A DNA stretch of 64,000 nucleotides, taken from NCBI GenBank assembly GCA_964059195.1, contig CAXKWD010000001.1:118291751-118355750 (forward strand). Direction: 5' to 3'. Source of the DNA: Ectobius pallidus (taxonomy: Eukaryota > Arthropoda > Insecta > Blattodea > Ectobiidae). The position numbers and the translations under genes were made by a program. Positions 10,745-22,499 of this stretch are shown here, one piece after another (the first letter of the stretch is position 1; the number at the start of each line of letters is the position of its first letter). Below the pieces are notes generated by a model, which saw only the letters and a program-made list of their open reading frames with translations, searched no databases and was not told the origin of the DNA.

Positions 10745-13439
10745 AAGGATGGTAGAAAGAAAGAAAATAACGCATTAAAGTAATTAAAAGATGGCAATGG
10801 AAAGAAGAATAATAAGAATGAAAAATAAATAAACAAAATAAACATTAATAAATTTATAGGACATAACGAAAGAAAGTAAAAACGATCGAAAAAGAACATA
10901 AAAAAGCGAGGACAAAGACTCGAGGCACAAAATATGTTATACATAAAATAAATTAAAACTGTGGTAGATATAAACACATTTCATTACTTGTCATGATAGT
11001 GTTTGAGATCATATTTGTAAGTTTTGATTAAAAGTATGCAGGCTATAATATAAGTAATATTTCAGGAATAAAAATGATTAAATCGCAATTAAAAGATTTG
11101 ACTTCATTAGGAGTATGCTGATTTATGTCCTTGTCCTCCCTTGGGCAATGGTTCAGTGAGGCCAGTTGACAGCGACTCCATCTGCAGATTAATTATTATA
11201 GTGCTTTAGAACCAGGTTTTATACAGGTTTATTTAATGCACTCATTGATGAAGTTATAAGCCTAGCCTATATCTATAAGAAAGGATAGTCTTACTATACT
11301 AAAAGATCTGTAGAACTATAATTAACGAACTATTTTAAAGAAATCTATTTTAGTTTTCAGCTTAAAATGCAACATAGCCTAATTAAGTCGTATTAGCGAA
11401 GTGGTCTAATATTTTTAATTTTTTCGTATACGTACCTTACCAATCCACCTATAAAAGAAATCAAACTGTACTGCATGGTTGCTAAATCGAGAGGTATAGG
11501 GTCTTCTATCCGATCACTGCCACAACTACCTACGTCTTTCTATATGACAGGTGGAAGGTTTGGGGTACGTGATCAGCATACCGTTTACCCTGACATTTGA
11601 TGACTTTCTGACCGGAACCGCTACTTTCGTGTTGTTTACCTTATTTCAGAATTCTCTAATTCATCAATATCCGAGGATGTACCGGGAATCAAACTTGGGC
11701 CTCCAGTTCCGTAGATAGAAATTCTGCCAGGAGGCTATGCAGGTAGCCACTAATTTATTTATTCTTAAGTCTTATATTAGGACTGCTTGTTCATTCCTCG
11801 AATTATTTCATAAGTGAAGTACCTGTAGGCTAAAAAGGAACCGTTCCTTTTATTTTATGTTCAAGTGATACTGTAATAAAATATTTTCCTTCAATAATAC
11901 TTCCAAAGATTACGAATTCACTTCTTGGACTTGTGCTTTTACACACATATCTGACTACCTATTTCGGATTTGAGGTTAGGCCTATTAAAAAACAATACTG
12001 ATGGTATATAAATAGTTGTAGTATTCTTTCAGTTTTTCGCTTCCTGTTATTACTATTTTTTATTATTGTTATTACCACTATTATTATTTCATCCTTTTTC
12101 ATGTAGGACTACAAACTTCTTCAGTATTGTCTTGGGAGTGATAACTAAAGACAATATCAAGAGCAGTCTTTACAGTTACAGTGTTTAATAAAATATGGAA
12201 TCCGAATAAGGTATAGTATATTTCCAACCTTCACCTCAGAAGGTGAATTTGATTTTCTGAACATTGCTGTTAAAAATGCCTAAGGTTAGAACCTCATACG
12301 CTTGGTATGGTCCGAGATATAATACCAACTAGACCTCTATGACCCTAGGCCCAAAGACATGTGATTCACAGTTTCTGAAAATTAACAGTGACTCGGATCC
12401 AAGCATTTTAGTATTTTATTATTAGTTTAAACTGACATTTTCAGTTTCATTTTGCTTACAGATTAAAAGATAATTGTTTTTAATATTAGAAACATCTGTA
12501 GAATATCAGAGAAATCTTGATTGGATGTTCAGCACATGGATTTTCTATATTACTGTGCAGCATTAATAAGAACAAAATTGAAGACCTTCATGCAAGGTAT
12601 TAAAGCTTTGGAACCTTTATGTAAATGTGAATATTTATTTAAGAGCAACAAAATATTCGTAGTTTTTTTTTAACGTTTTTCTACCCTTATAAAGAAAACT
12701 AAAACGTAAAAATACAGAGTGAACACCTTATTGCACCAAGGTCTTCAAATCTATGAGCAGTCTTTGCCTATCGGTCTACAATGGTACTTAAAATAGCTGT
12801 AGACGGTAGTAGACCAGTGAAGGCTTTTAAGAAATGGCCTGGTAAGAAAATACTAAAATATTTAGTGATCAATGTTCAAATGTGTTATGATGAGCATTAG
12901 TTGAGAGAAATTTATCACTAGCGGTTATCACTCCTTACGATAATACGCATTCTTTAGAAAGTTCTATAGGTCAACTAATCCATTTAGTAATTTGAAATTT
13001 TATTCATCACGCCTGTGTAAAATTTTAAAACATATTGTTTTTTCCGGTACATTGTTAGACAGAAACAGCTCAATCAATTCTTGTTACTATTGGAGTATTA
13101 TGTGATAATAAAAAAAATCCATTTTACCATGAGATATATTGGATATTTAAACAATATCAAGTGCAGGGGTTAACAAAATCCTCTGTTTCAGTGAAAATTT
13201 ATAGATGTTTGGCACTGTTAAAAATAAACCCTCGTACTTCACATTAGATGTATTGCAGATCTTAAAAATCGCCCTAACCCATTGCTGTAACGATCCTGGA
13301 ATTAAACAGAAATCGGGAACACGATAATCACATTGGTCACAGGTTTATGCTGAAACAGGAAGAAGGGAGCTTTGGGAAGTTGCATATTCAGCTACTGCCG
13401 CGTGGTTATACACGTACTTCAAGTATCTTGAGGGATATC

Positions 13440-13840
13440 ATGATCCAGCCTTTCCATTTCTCTGACGAAGTGGAAGATAAACAACGGAGGGTCTGGTCGC
13501 GTGGTGATGGGATGCTGCATCAGTAGAGCGAGTGGGAGAGATGAGACGAAACGTCATCAGCATTCTACAGGGTCCACTACTAGAACAACTAGTACTTGTC
13601 CACCGCTCCGCTGGTTGGTCGGGTTCAGTCCAGTTGCGGGGAAGACAGAGACAAAAACCAGAGCGATAGAGACGGAGAAAGAGCCACACTCGCGCGCGCG
13701 CACAGCAGATAAACAGGTAGGTAGACAGACCAACGACCGCGGCCGACGTCGAGCGTCGGGAACGAAGTAGCAAGCGGGCTACCCGAGGACCGGAGCCGAA
13801 GCGGACGAAGCTGGAACGAGCCGAGGCCCCTAGTTCAGTG
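13440..13840. promoter_or_regulatory. CpG-rich candidate promoter or 5' exon, left half
   Basis: This is the most GC- and CpG-rich part of the window, with a run of cgcgcgcgcg near 13690 and dense CpGs in 13725-13830. It stands out sharply from the AT-rich surroundings. Frames at 13501-13770 (plus, 89 codons) and 13438-13773 (minus, 111 codons) overlap it; neither matches a family I know, and both are what high GC would give by chance. A possible plus-strand splice donor, acag/gtaggt, lies at about 13717. With the inserted hAT removed, it joins 17604-17800. A transcription start here is inference. Confidence 0.4.
13833..13840. repeat. Left 8-bp target-site duplication (GTTCAGTG)
   Basis: Identical to 17604-17611, directly next to the TAGAGATGGG terminus. 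Eight-base duplications are the hAT hallmark. The sequence includes TCAGT, the arthropod initiator core. Confidence 0.92.
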
Positions 13841-14439
13841 TAGAGATGGGAATCTGTTACTTTTTTTGGAACAGTTACGTTACTGTTACAGTTACACGAA
13901 AGTAACTGTTATTTATAACCGTTACCTGTTACTTTTCTTGTATATTACGTAGTTAATCGTCAGATCACTTCCCACTTGTAGGGGAATGCCCTTTATCTCC
14001 CCCCCCCACAACGGTTATGGACGTAGCCAAGGCTGGGGCTCTAGGGAGGGACCCCCGAAATAAAAAACAGTTGTAAAATTAAGCTTTCAATTAGGGATGA
14101 TAATCGATAGCTAAAATATCGAGGTTAAAATCGGAGATAACCATCGATATGACGATAATATCGGCCTGAAAACATCGATGTATTTAGACAAAAAACATCG
14201 ATGTATATTTAAAAAGGGCCATGGTATCAGAAAATTAGGCAAAATTCATAAATAAACAGAAGAATTTCCATGAAAGCAATCGATGTAAAAAATCAATGTT
14301 TTGGGAAATTAAGCTCCTGTAAATAAAATTATATCGTAGAACCAAGGTAGCCTATTAATCTTCTTTTTGTTACAAAAACATCCATGTCGGGGAGAAACAT
14401 CGATGTAGCAAAAACATCAGTTGTTTTCCATCGATGTAA

Positions 14440-15440
14440 AAAACATCGATTATCGTCATGAAAATAAACTTTTTGGAATTTTCCTGTGGTTTACAGCCTA
14501 AAAGATATAAGTATACAAAATTTCTAGTTTCTAGCTCATGTGGAAGTGGGCAAGCATTCATGTCAGTGAGCGAGCCCTTTTTTCGGAGGTTTTTAGGGCT
14601 AAAAATATAAAAACTACTTTTTGGCATTTTCCTGTGGTTTACAGCCTAAAAGTTATATGTGTACCAAATTTAAAGTTTCTAGCTGTAATGTCAGTGAGCG
14701 AGCCCTTTTTCGGGGATTATAGTGCTAAAAATTTAAAAAAAATACTTTTTTTGGAATTTTCCTATGGTTTACAGCCTAAAAGCAATGTGTGTACCAAATT
14801 TAAAGTTTCTAGCTCATCTGGAAGTGGGCAAACAGTAATGTCAGTGAGCGAGCCCTTTTTCGGGGGTTATAGGGCTAAACATTTTTAAAAATTACTTTTT
14901 TTTGGAATTTTCCTATGGTTTACAGCCTAAAAGCTACATGTGTACCAAATTTCAATTTTCTAGCTCTTCTGAAAGTGGGCAAACAGTAATGTCAGTGAGC
15001 GAGCCCTTTTTCGGGAGTTTTTAGAGCTAAAAATTAAAAAAAACACTTTTTGGAATTTTCCTGTGGTTTACAGCCTAATAGCTATATGTGTACCAAATTT
15101 CAAGTTTCTAGCTCATCTCGAAGTGAGCGAGCCCTTTTTCCGAGGTTTTTAGGGCTAAAAATTAAAAAAAAAAATACTTTTTGGAATTCGCCTGTGGTTT
15201 AGAGCCTAAAAGCTATATGTGTACCAAATTGAAAGTTTCTAGCTCATCTGGATGTGGGCAAACGTTAATGTGAGTGAGCGAGCCCTTACTCGGGGGTTTT
15301 TGGGCTAGAAATTAAAAAAAAAAACGTTTTGGAATTTTCCTGTGGTTTACAGCCTAAAAGCTATATGTGTACCAAATTTCAAGTTTCTAGCTCATCTGGA
15401 AGTGGGCAAACATTAATATCAGTGAGTCAGTCAGTCAGCC
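14440..15440. repeat. Tandem array of about seven 129/150-bp units
   Basis: The phrase gtgagcgagccc starts at 14566, 14694, 14844, 14994, 15123 and 15274, and a decayed version lies at 15422. Spacings are 128, 150, 150, 129, 151 and 148. The short units lack a ~21-bp piece around aagtgggcaaacagtaatg. Units also share cctgtggtttacagcctaa and gtgtaccaaattt. No translated frame persists across units. Confidence 0.92.
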
Positions 15441-15679
15441 GTGTAGCTTTATATTATAGGGATTTTATTATTAGTAGTAAAATTATCAATATTATTTCGA
15501 ATAATTTACTACAGTTATTGAATTCACATTTCATGCTATATACCCACATTCTAAGTTTAAATTGTCCAGTAAAGGCAATATCGTATTTTGACAAATTTTT
15601 AAGTGGTATGTAAAGCAAGAAATATATATGAGATCAGACAGCATGAATTCTATGCATGAACTCTTGACGCCCATTAATA

Positions 15680-16005
15680 ATTAAAAAAATAACTTTTTAA
15701 TTTTTTTTATTTTTTTTTATTCTTATTTTTATGTAATTTTTATTTTTTAATATTTTTATTTTTTAATATTTTTATTTTTTGTTTTTTTATTATTTTAATT
15801 TTTTATTTTTTTAATTATTTTTGTTTTAATTAAGAAAATAACTTTTTAATTTTTTTATTCTTTATTTATTTTTTATTCTTTTTTTTGAAATTTTAATTTT
15901 TTAATATTTTTATTTTTTAATATTTTTATTTTTATTTTTTGTTTTTTTATTATTTTAATTTTTTATTATTTTTTATTTTTTAATTATTTTTGTTTTTCAA
16001 ATATT
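15680..16005. repeat. T-rich low-complexity block
   Basis: Irregular repeats of the type tttttattttttaatat. A unit of roughly 160 bp appears twice: aataactttttaattttttt occurs near 15689 and again near 15837. Confidence 0.85.
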
Positions 16006-16060
16006 GGAAGTAACAGATGTAACGGAACGAGGCGAAAGTCACGGATAAAACACTTGTAAC

Positions 16061-16345
16061 AGAAATATTAGAATTAACTGTAACAGGTCAGAGTAACTGG
16101 AGCAGGTGGAAATAACAGTAACGGGTCCAAATAACTGGAGCAGGTGGAAATAACAGTAACGGGTCCAAATAACTGGAGCAGGCGAGAGTATCAGTAACAG
16201 GTCAGAGTAACTGGAGCAGGTGGAAATAACAGTAACGGGTCCAAATAACTGGAGCAGGCGAGAGTATCAGTAACAGGTCAGATTAACTGGAGCAGGTGGA
16301 AATAACAGTAACGGGTCCGTGTAACTGGAGCAGGTGAAAATAATG
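16061..16345. repeat. 38-bp minisatellite, seven units
   Basis: The string ggagcagg occurs at 16099, 16137, 16175, 16213, 16251, 16289 and 16327, exactly 38 bases apart each time. Two unit variants alternate irregularly, one ending aacgggtccaaataact and one ending aacaggtcagagtaact. Units contain the same GTAAC word that fills the termini of the host element. Confidence 0.95.
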
Positions 16346-17603
16346 TAACGGGTGTAACTCTCGACACGTTACTTTGTTCCAGACCAGTTACATTCGCTCG
16401 ACACCGACAAATTTCTCAACGCAACTAATAATAACAATAATAATAAGTAAATAAATAAAATAAAAATAAAAATAAAAATAAAAGTATTAAAAAAACCCTG
16501 AGAAAAAGGAGAGCTGCTGAGAAATTTGGAGAAACTATACAGAATTCTTATATATTTATATATATTTACACGCTAGCGGCCGTAATTTTGAAGATATTTG
16601 AACCAAATTTTATTATGTTATTTCTAGGCCCAATAGTTAATGAGCAAAATTAGCCCAAGGGGGGTCGTGGGAGGGGGTTAAATTTTGAAAAAATTATATC
16701 TCGGCCCCTATGAAGTATAGAGAGAAACTTTGTTGGAATAAATTAGAGTACTCCCTATGGAGTTCACAGTGACAGTAACGATTCGGGGGTTTTAGGGGTA
16801 CGAGTAGGGGTGGGGGATGGAAATTCGAAATTTTTGAAACCACGTCTTGTGGGGTATCGTTGAAAAGCTCTTGATGAGTACTCTACAAATCAATACCTAG
16901 TTTCTCGATAGCTCTCATATAAGGCAAGATTTGAATGTTTTAAACAAGTGCTCTTTCCTCTTTTTTGCAGTTATTATTGCGGGTTTATCATGCCAAGGCT
17001 AATGAAGAAGAGAACTGCGCAGTGACAATAAATTAAACCAAAAGTACTTCGAAATCTACCTCAGCCTGTAGGCCTGCCTAAAGGGATTTTATTTCACTTC
17101 ACACAAATGCAATTAATAGGAAATGATCAATCCCCGCCATTTCATGCAGATGTCTAAACTTAAATAGATGAATTTTCGCTTCTCATTGCAATGATTGCTC
17201 GATGGCGTAGTGGGTAAGATGAAGGTTGAATAGTAGGAAAGGGTAAAGAAGTGGTGAAGGGGGGGAGTCAGAATTTCCAATACTGTTAGTTGTTCCACCA
17301 TTCACATCTAGATGTCTGGAGTGGGAAGAGCTAAAGGGACGACCTGATTTTCCCTCGTTTTTTAATAAAAAAAATCCCGGGGGAGGACCCCCATTTTTTG
17401 GATTTCCAAATAATAGCAAACTTTCGTCTGTGTCGGTCCCTCCTTTCAGTATTTTCTGGTTCCGCCTTTGGTTGAGACGAAAATAAGCTATCCTAGGAGG
17501 AGCTTTGGTAACCGTTACTTTTGATTTTTTGTAACAGGTCGTTACCGTTACATACATGTAACAGTTACAAAGTAACAGTTACAAGAAATATTCCCCATCT
17601 CTA

Positions 17604-17611
17604 GTTCAGTG
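17604..17611. repeat. Right 8-bp target-site duplication (GTTCAGTG)
   Basis: Exact match to 13833-13840, immediately outside the right terminus CCATCTCTA. Confidence 0.92.
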
Positions 17612-18194
17612 GAGACCAGTCGAGATTTTGCTGCTGCGAGCCCTGGGTTGGCACCAAAGTGGTTCTGCATCGGAGCGGTCTCGCTACAACAGCTACAACT
17701 CACAACACACTACCAAGGCAGGGAAGTTCCCGCCGCGGCAAGGTGCACATCTTGCCCGCATTTATTGACAGGAGGGTGTCAAGTGGTTTTCCATTAGTGC
17801 GATTTTTATAACAGTTTCAGTGAAGAAATTTTAAAAGTAAAAAAATAGAATGAAAAGTGTAGTGTTTATTATGTTGTGCTGTGACTCGTAACAGTGTTAC
17901 TTTGGTATCTGACGATCGATACAAATTTATAAAGCTCCTACCTTGGCGCATCTTCATACTCGTGCTTCTGTTTTATATTTAGTTTATTCACAAAATATTT
18001 TATTCCTAATGTTATAAGTGACCTGACTGGATGGATATAAACATCAAGAAATAAATTCTAATTAAGGATCTGTGTGTACGTGAAAGTGTGGTTATTAGTT
18101 TTTTTAGTCAAGAAAAGGTTACACTACCGCAGTTTGGAGTACTATAGGATCTAACGTGGTGTTCTGCAACCCATGCTTGCTTCGCAACTACAAA
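17612..18194 (+). promoter_or_regulatory. Candidate 5' non-coding exon, right half of the CpG-rich segment
   Basis: GC- and CpG-rich sequence continues to about 17790 and then declines. No long open frame is present. At 18190-18200 the sequence caaag/gtagggg would serve as a 5' splice donor, followed by a pyrimidine run. The reading as an untranslated first exon on the plus strand is inference from composition and the donor-like site. The 62-codon frame at 17609-17797 is unrecognised. Confidence 0.3.
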
Positions 18195-19311
18195 GGTAGG
18201 GGCAATCAATAATATCTCTCTCTCTCTCTTTACTAAATATACAACTATGCTTGGCATTTCTGCCTCGTGTCATAGCAGCCGACGATGACGTCCACCAATT
18301 CCTCAACTTTTGCACCCCCTTGACAAAGATATGAATGGACTAACCTCTCTGCCCATTTGTTCACCCTTTCCATCTGCAGTTATCGCGAATTATATTGCCA
18401 CGCGAGCGTATCCTAAAGGGGTAGCCGGGACAAGGGGGGTTAAGTATGAATCATCCTTACGCAAACTATTTAATTCCTTCCCCGGCGACCTGATATCGTT
18501 CCAGGCCGTAAAGTGTAGTAGTAACAGGCCCTTGTCATATAAATTGATTTGTTAGGCGCATGCGTTTGTACCTTTTCTGTATCGTACTAGCATGTATAGA
18601 AAAACTGTTACTTTATATGCCGGTATTTTCAGAGTTTAGAGAGAAGTCTTTATGCTATGAAATTAGACGATTCGTTTAGAAAACCCATAATAAATATTGC
18701 CTGCGTATAATTGCTTGAATTATTATATGATTTGATTTTGCCGCGAGAGTAATTCAAATCATGAAGTCTTACCACGTGTTTTCAGAGTTCGTATTATGAA
18801 ATTATTATTGTTCAACGTATAATCGTTCTATAAAATTTAATTACGAGGCAATAATAAAGCCTGTATGAATAATCTGAATTTTGCTACAACAAGCTTTTCC
18901 TATTATAGGCCTATATGAATAACATATAGGCAACCTTTTCTTAAATCTTTGTACGAAATGCAAGGACACGAGTAAAATGTGATGAGAGATTCAGAATAAA
19001 TATAAACATATTACACTATGGGAGCATTCTTGGTATGCCTCAAAGAATAGACAGCTTTCGGTAATCTATCAAATACAATTCTACGTAGTAATAAAGTCAA
19101 GTTTCAAAACACACATTTTTTTATAGTACCGTAAAAAAAGGCATATAGAAGTTTTTCAACAACATCATTACTACTAATTCAAATAGGCCAAGTATAAATT
19201 GATTCTTTAAACATTCATTTATTCAATATTCATTTTTATTTAATTTCTGAGGACTTTATGAACGAATTTTGAGCTGAATTTACAGTTCCCGTATAGGCCT
19301 ACAATATATTA
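18195..19311. other. No gene recognised
   Basis: A moderately GC-rich part at 18260-18560 carries an 81-codon plus frame (18310-18555) without a recognisable domain. The rest is AT-rich non-coding DNA. Confidence 0.5.
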
Positions 19312-20205
19312 TTATTAAGTGCCAGTATGGTACTTTATGAGATTGTGTGGGGGACGAAAAAATGTCTGTCCGTCTGTCCGTGTGTCTGTACGCACCATAA
19401 CTCAAGTACGCTTTTTCGGATTTTCATGAAACTTGGTATAAACATTCATAATGTTGATGGGAAGAACCCTATTGATATTGAACCAAATCGGTTCACCGGT
19501 ACCGGAGTAATGCCCAATTTAGTGCCTATTTTAATAGATTATGGCGCCTATCTCACAGAAAGGCGCCATCACTCAAATACGCTGTAACGGATTTTCATGA
19601 AACTTGGTATACCCATTTATGACGTCCATGAGAGGTGCCCTATTGAATTTCAACCTAATCTGTTGACCGGTACCGGAGTAAAACCCAATTTAGTGTATAT
19701 TTTAAAGACGCGGTAATTCAAATACGCTTTACCGGATTTTTATGAAACTTGGTATACACATTTACAATGTCCATGGGAAGACGTCTGTTCATAATGGATA
19801 AAATCGGTTGATCTGTTTCGGAGTAATGCTCAATTTAGTGCCTATTTTATGGCAATATACGTATTCGAAAGAATTTATAAAAAAAATGAAAATCAGTTAT
19901 CTTGACAACATAGCCTATTGTTTTACTGTGATCTTATAAGGCCTTGGAAATTAAAATACAGGTAGCTATGACAAAAAACACTATTGTTTTACATGCGCTT
20001 AATCCAACTAGACCGTTAAAATGACCCAGGTGGCCGAGATGGTAGACCTTTCTTCTTCCGCAAGCCCTGCTTAATGAATAAATCTGGAGCTTAACTTGGA
20101 AATCAATTTAAAAAAAAAACATATTCTGCATATCATAATTGCAGTCATAACTGACTAAACAAAAACATACTGGCACTTTTTTACATCAGTTTACCTGATT
20201 TTATT
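19312..20205 (+). mobile_element. Non-autonomous repeat, copy A, with three internal ~145-bp units
   Basis: It matches 55718-56893 in reverse over its whole length. Near each end is a 13-bp inverted word, AAGTGCCAGTATG (19317-19329) and CATACTGGCACTT (20166-20178); homology between copies runs a little beyond, to ttattaag on one side and tacctgattttatt on the other. Three tandem units start near 19400, 19571 and 19716 with the phrase actcaaatacgct, each followed by gattttcatgaaacttggta and usually accggtaccgg. The first unit carries an extra perfect hairpin, atggcgcct/aggcgccat, at 19541-19569. No transposase is present. The 86-codon frame at 19327-19587 is also seen in copy B but does not persist across units. 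The transposon class is unknown to me. Confidence 0.85.
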
Positions 20206-21607
20206 TATTTCGAATTCCAGAAAAACAAAAGAAGTAGATTCCAATCAATGAAACTATGGAGTGAAACAGTATACTACGATATTTGCCGGAAAATCTCGCT
20301 GGGGCCCTTGGGGCCTGGAACTCTATATCCGGAACGCGTCCGGGACTGTCCAGGAAACATAAGACGAATGAGATTCCAAGTATGAAAGTGATTTTTTCCT
20401 TAAATAATTATTTGAAGATTATTTTAGAAGATAACATTGACGCAAAGTCTGTTTTAAACATAATAAATTCACAAAAGTATTAATTTTATTCATTTATTCT
20501 TCCATTTATAAAGAATTTCGAAGAAAGTCCTACAGAATCATAGAAAAAGCCAAATATTCTATTCCAATGCCACCACAAGCAAGGGTAACGTATATTACAT
20601 ATCTTTATAATCATTATATAAATGCAGTGATTTGAACTTAGTTTAATTTAATAGATAGGAACCAGTGACGGCACTAATAACTTGGCTCTCCCCGCAAATA
20701 TTTTTGGGACCCCACTCCTCACAATACTCCAAGCCTCAATTAGAGCCTCTGGACAAAATTTCTCGGCCCTTTCACGTCCAAGCAATACCTTAGTATCCTG
20801 AGGTGGGTTGAGAGGCGATGGGCTTACCACCTGTCTCTCTGACCTCTCTCGGAAAATAAGCGTAACGAAATTCATATAGGTAACAGAAATTTCCACTTGG
20901 AGGCCCCTTCGCCAGAACATAGGGGCTATAGGGTTTCAGACAGAGACAGACTCCCCACAATAATTTTAGGCTGTGAGAAACCTGAAGGGTAAATTGTTTA
21001 AAAATATGACAACATCTAATAATATTAGCTGCTAACGTAAGAAGATGAAAGTTAATACCACAGGCTAGTTGAGTAAGCAGATAAATCTACTGTGCTGAGG
21101 TGCTCCTGTTGGAAGCTTTTTATTTAATATCACCATATTACAATTTACAACCCAAAGCCAATAGAGGCAACACTTCAGTGTTGAATTTTTATTAGCAGTA
21201 AACGACACCGTTTCGCTGCCGCCTGGAGATCAAATTGAATTGCAATATTACAATATTGAGTGACTTGTATTTCTTTTTCAATCCTCACAACAAGCCTCAA
21301 AGGCCAGCAGTATAGCCTATATGGTAATCCTATTCAGAAAGAATGATTTTTTTGGTCCCCAGACACAGTGACTATAAGGCCTTATCGATGACACTGACTG
21401 AACTATTAACAGCGACAAACAATGTAAACCTACTTAAAATCTCGATTATTTCAAAACAGTCGAAATTAATAATCTGTACGATAATTTACTGTAAATTATG
21501 GTTTCGCTAAAATGTCGTTTTGAGCTATATAATTTTCGCCAGTTATATACAAATCTTATTCGCATCTGATTTGTGCATTATATTGAATTACATTGTATTA
21601 TTATTAC

Positions 21608-21660
<53 letters not shown>

Positions 21661-22430
21661 TATAACAATGGGTGTTAATAAGGATTAATTTAAAGCACGA
21701 AACTCGAAATCCCACGATATCACAAAGATGGTACGGTTCATGGCAATGTAAAGGTACCTGGCATCGATCAAAAGTGCATTTATTTTGCTCTTTATTCATT
21801 TATTTAAGATAATATGTCCTCTCCTATTAATTTTATATTTAATTCGAAATAATTTACTTTTGAAAGAATTAGGCCTATATGTTAAAATTTATAGAAAATT
21901 TGTCATCACGATTTTACAACTTTACTATTTAAACAGACACAACCAAAAATATAATGATGATCTACATTACAAAATATCATTATCTAAATTAAACATTGTA
22001 TGCTAAATTTAAATAACAGAGACAAAAGAACAAATAAAGTCCGAAATAAAATTCTCCAGTGATCGAAGTAATAGAAAATAAAAAAGGTATTCGATGCCTT
22101 CGTTTACTTGTTAATTTGTTTTAGGTAACGGTACGGTATTCGTTTCATTATTATAGGCCTATACTACAAAACATTTGGAATATCACGTTCATTTATGAAA
22201 TAGTTTTGAAAAACTCATAAGAAAAGTATAAACTACCGGTATCATTAGATTTGTATTATGACTCGCCACTTTTTATTTTGGCGGTTATAAATTCCATTTA
22301 ACATGAATAAAAAATGCTTACTGATATAAATATTATAAGTTTATTATACCACAGACTAGGCCGACTACTGAAAAGATACTGAGAAATCATTGGACAAATC
22401 ATTCATCCAAATCAGATGGTTTATGTTATA
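20206..22430. other. No gene recognised
   Basis: AT-rich apart from moderately GC-rich patches at 20283-20370 and 20650-20960. The latter has a 90-codon minus frame (20648-20920) with no recognisable domain. It includes a (TTA)n run at about 21598-21658. Confidence 0.55.
21598..21658. repeat. (TTA)n microsatellite
   Basis: About 20 TTA units. The isoleucine-rich minus frame at 21578-21799 is its translation. Confidence 0.95.
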
Positions 22431-22499
22431 GTAGTCTATTTTGCAAAACATGAAAACCTCAGTTCTTGGAGTTACCCAGATTACGTTTTCCCCTGCTGT

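Larger units (their letters stand above)
9601..13430. other. No gene recognised; simple repeats only
   Basis: AT-rich non-coding DNA. It contains an (AAT)n run at about 10314-10374 and a strongly purine-rich stretch from about 10510 to 10930 that includes a (GAAA)n run at about 10700-10740. The minus-strand frames there are poly-Phe/Leu/Ser shadows of that purine tract. The frame at 9638-9871 has no recognisable domain. Confidence 0.6.
13841..17603. mobile_element. Large non-autonomous hAT-type element, 3,763 bp
   Basis: The termini are inverted: TAGAGATGGGAAT at the left and, read inward, TAGAGATGGGGAAT at the right, flanked by the exact 8-bp duplication GTTCAGTG. Both subterminal regions (13855-13970 and 17505-17590) are packed with GTTAC/GTAAC motifs, the kind of repeated sites hAT transposases bind. 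No transposase frame is present. The interior is a patchwork of an ATCGAT-rich part (about 14095-14450), a 129/150-bp tandem array, a T-rich block, a 38-bp array, and unique sequence from about 16400 to 17500. The frames at 14370-14888, 15329-15613 and 17113-17557 lie inside and look like repeat by-products. Confidence 0.88.

Noticed and set aside
10581..10977. Phe/Leu/Ser-rich minus frames as membrane proteins
   Set aside because: They are direct translations of the purine tract and (GAAA)n repeat.
13438..13773. 111-codon minus frame and overlapping 89-codon plus frame in the CpG-rich segment as a host protein
   Set aside because: No family resemblance; both strands are open at once, as expected from low stop-codon frequency in GC-rich DNA.
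17183..17557. 124-codon minus frame inside the large hAT as a transposase remnant
   Set aside because: No hAT, zinc-finger or catalytic motif; G- and P-rich composition follows local G and C runs.
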